From contig JACZVU010000008.1 of NCBI GenBank assembly GCA_022572485.1, positions 1 through 34,789 of the forward strand: 34,789 nt of DNA, read 5' to 3'. This document shows, one piece after another, positions 34,226 through 34,789 of the stretch. Below the pieces are notes generated by a model. The model did not search any database. It was not told the origin of the DNA and was given only the letters and a program-made list of their open reading frames with translations. The stretch comes from Myxococcales bacterium. Its GTDB lineage: Bacteria > Myxococcota_A > UBA9160 > SMWR01. The position numbers and the translations under genes are program-made. Numbering within the stretch: position 1 is the stretch's first letter; every line of letters starts with the position of its first letter.

Positions 34226-34789
34226 TCAGGTGTTTTCTTTGTCGCGCGGATAAGCCCGTTTGGGTTCCAGGTTTGCGCCGACCGAAAAGAGTCGCTGCAG
34301 TGGTACGCGCCGAAGTACATCCGCGGCGTTGAGCCCGAGTTCGGTCGAGATGAACTCGAGCCCTACGCTGGCGAAATCCGCGGCCTTGTCGATTGCGATC
34401 GGGGTCGACTCGGCGTCGCTCAGCTCCATTCGGTCCGCGACCGCGACCTTGTTTGCGAGCGCGATGAAGGCGTAGAGCGCGGAGCGGCGCTCGGACTCGT
34501 CGAACTGCTCGAGGGTTCGAAACAGCAGGTGTTGGTGATCCGCCGATGTGGGAAGGCTCGGCATCCAGACGGGCAGATGCCATTCTCCCACGTCGAGGCT
34601 CGCCGCCTTGTCCGAGATTGCGGTCCGATCTTCTCGACGGATGAAGCGGTAAATCTCCATCGCGCGATCCCAGGGTGGAAACCCCAGATCTTCGAGACGG
34701 CCGGTTCGCCAGCGCAAAGCCCATTCTTCGTTCAGGATGTCCAACTCGTGGATGACCCCCTGCATCATCCGGAAATAGACCCAATAGTC
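34226..34789 (-). CDS. DUF6178-like protein, C-terminal part (cut by window edge)
   Basis: The last 187 residues of a protein whose frame is open to the window edge, so the N-terminus lies outside. The part beginning DYWVYFRMMQGVIHELDILN, with EEWALRWRTGRLEDLGFPPWDRAMEIY next, resembles DUF6178, a family of about 500-residue proteins in the former Deltaproteobacteria; I make this link from memory and moderately. It is mainly helical and soluble, without membrane segments. A repeat-like helix pair follows (LEQFDESERRSALYAFIALANKVAVADRM). The function of the family is unknown. It converges on the histone-fold gene. Confidence 0.65.
   Translation of the reverse strand, partial: DYWVYFRMMQGVIHELDILNEEWALRWRTGRLEDLGFPPWDRAMEIYRFIRREDRTAISDKAASLDVGEWHLPVWMPSLPTSADHQHLLFRTLEQFDESERRSALYAFIALANKVAVADRMELSDAESTPIAIDKAADFASVGLEFISTELGLNAADVLRRVPLQRLFSVGANLEPKRAYPRDKENT

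Overview
The window is GC-rich, gene-dense bacterial DNA from a Gram-negative, probably aerobic chemoheterotroph. Several features point loosely to the former Deltaproteobacteria (Myxococcota, Binatota and relatives): a complete SufBCDSU-SufT system under an Rrf2 regulator, a PEP-CTERM exported protein, a LuxC/LuxE pair, an F420-type LLM oxidoreductase, a nucleotide-transporter-like/HEAT/cyclic-nucleotide fusion, a DUF6178-like protein and a small histone-fold protein. No rRNA, tRNA, CRISPR array, phage module or intact insertion sequence was found, so placement below phylum is not supported.

Layout. 1-560 (-): rubredoxin and a truncated fatty acid desaturase, a redox pair. 561-1117: no gene, but repeat debris that recurs at about 3150. 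1118-2445 (+): an ACS-type MFS transporter broken by a frameshift. 2562-3109 (-): an AT-richer islet with a hemerythrin and a possible small protein. 3190-4002 (-): a membrane-anchored alpha/beta hydrolase. 4148-11517 (-): one tight operon, rrf2-sufB-sufC-sufD-sufS-sufU-sufT-MFS, with overlapping starts and stops and a palindromic operator over its promoter. 11719-15370 (-): aminotransferase-luxE-luxC, translationally coupled, with no luciferase. 15401-15922 (+): folK. 16065-17486 (-): a second class III aminotransferase, divergent from cysH (17816-18586, +) across an AT-rich region with two palindromes. 18656-19696 (-): a fumarylacetoacetase-fold protein lacking its metal ligands. 19857-22782 (+): a small exported protein, an LLM oxidoreductase and bioA. 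22935-24810: an FAD oxidoreductase with an in-frame amber codon and a frameshifted membrane protein. 25046-28699 (-): an SRPBCC protein and a 1021-residue transporter/HEAT/cNMP fusion. 28864-29268: an antiporter stub ending beside a 40-bp repeat. 29457-32585 (+): PEP-CTERM protein and ilvD. 32608-33396 (-): a crotonase. 33541-33621: a fragment of threonine aldolase. 33960-34163 (+): the histone-fold protein. 34226 to the edge (-): a DUF6178-like C-terminus.

How it fits together. Suf builds Fe-S clusters for enzymes such as IlvD and the APS reductase CysH, both encoded here, while rubredoxin carries its own iron. LuxE, LuxC and the adjacent aminotransferase could convert a fatty acid to an aldehyde and then an amine, which is inference. 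The most novel structural element is a 77-bp palindromic repeat bounded by CTAG, present twice (4046-4122 and 18583-18659) at gene 3' ends. The second copy supplies the stop codons of both flanking genes. At least five loci look broken (frameshifts, a nonsense codon, stubs), which indicates either real decay or single-base assembly errors; raw reads would tell.
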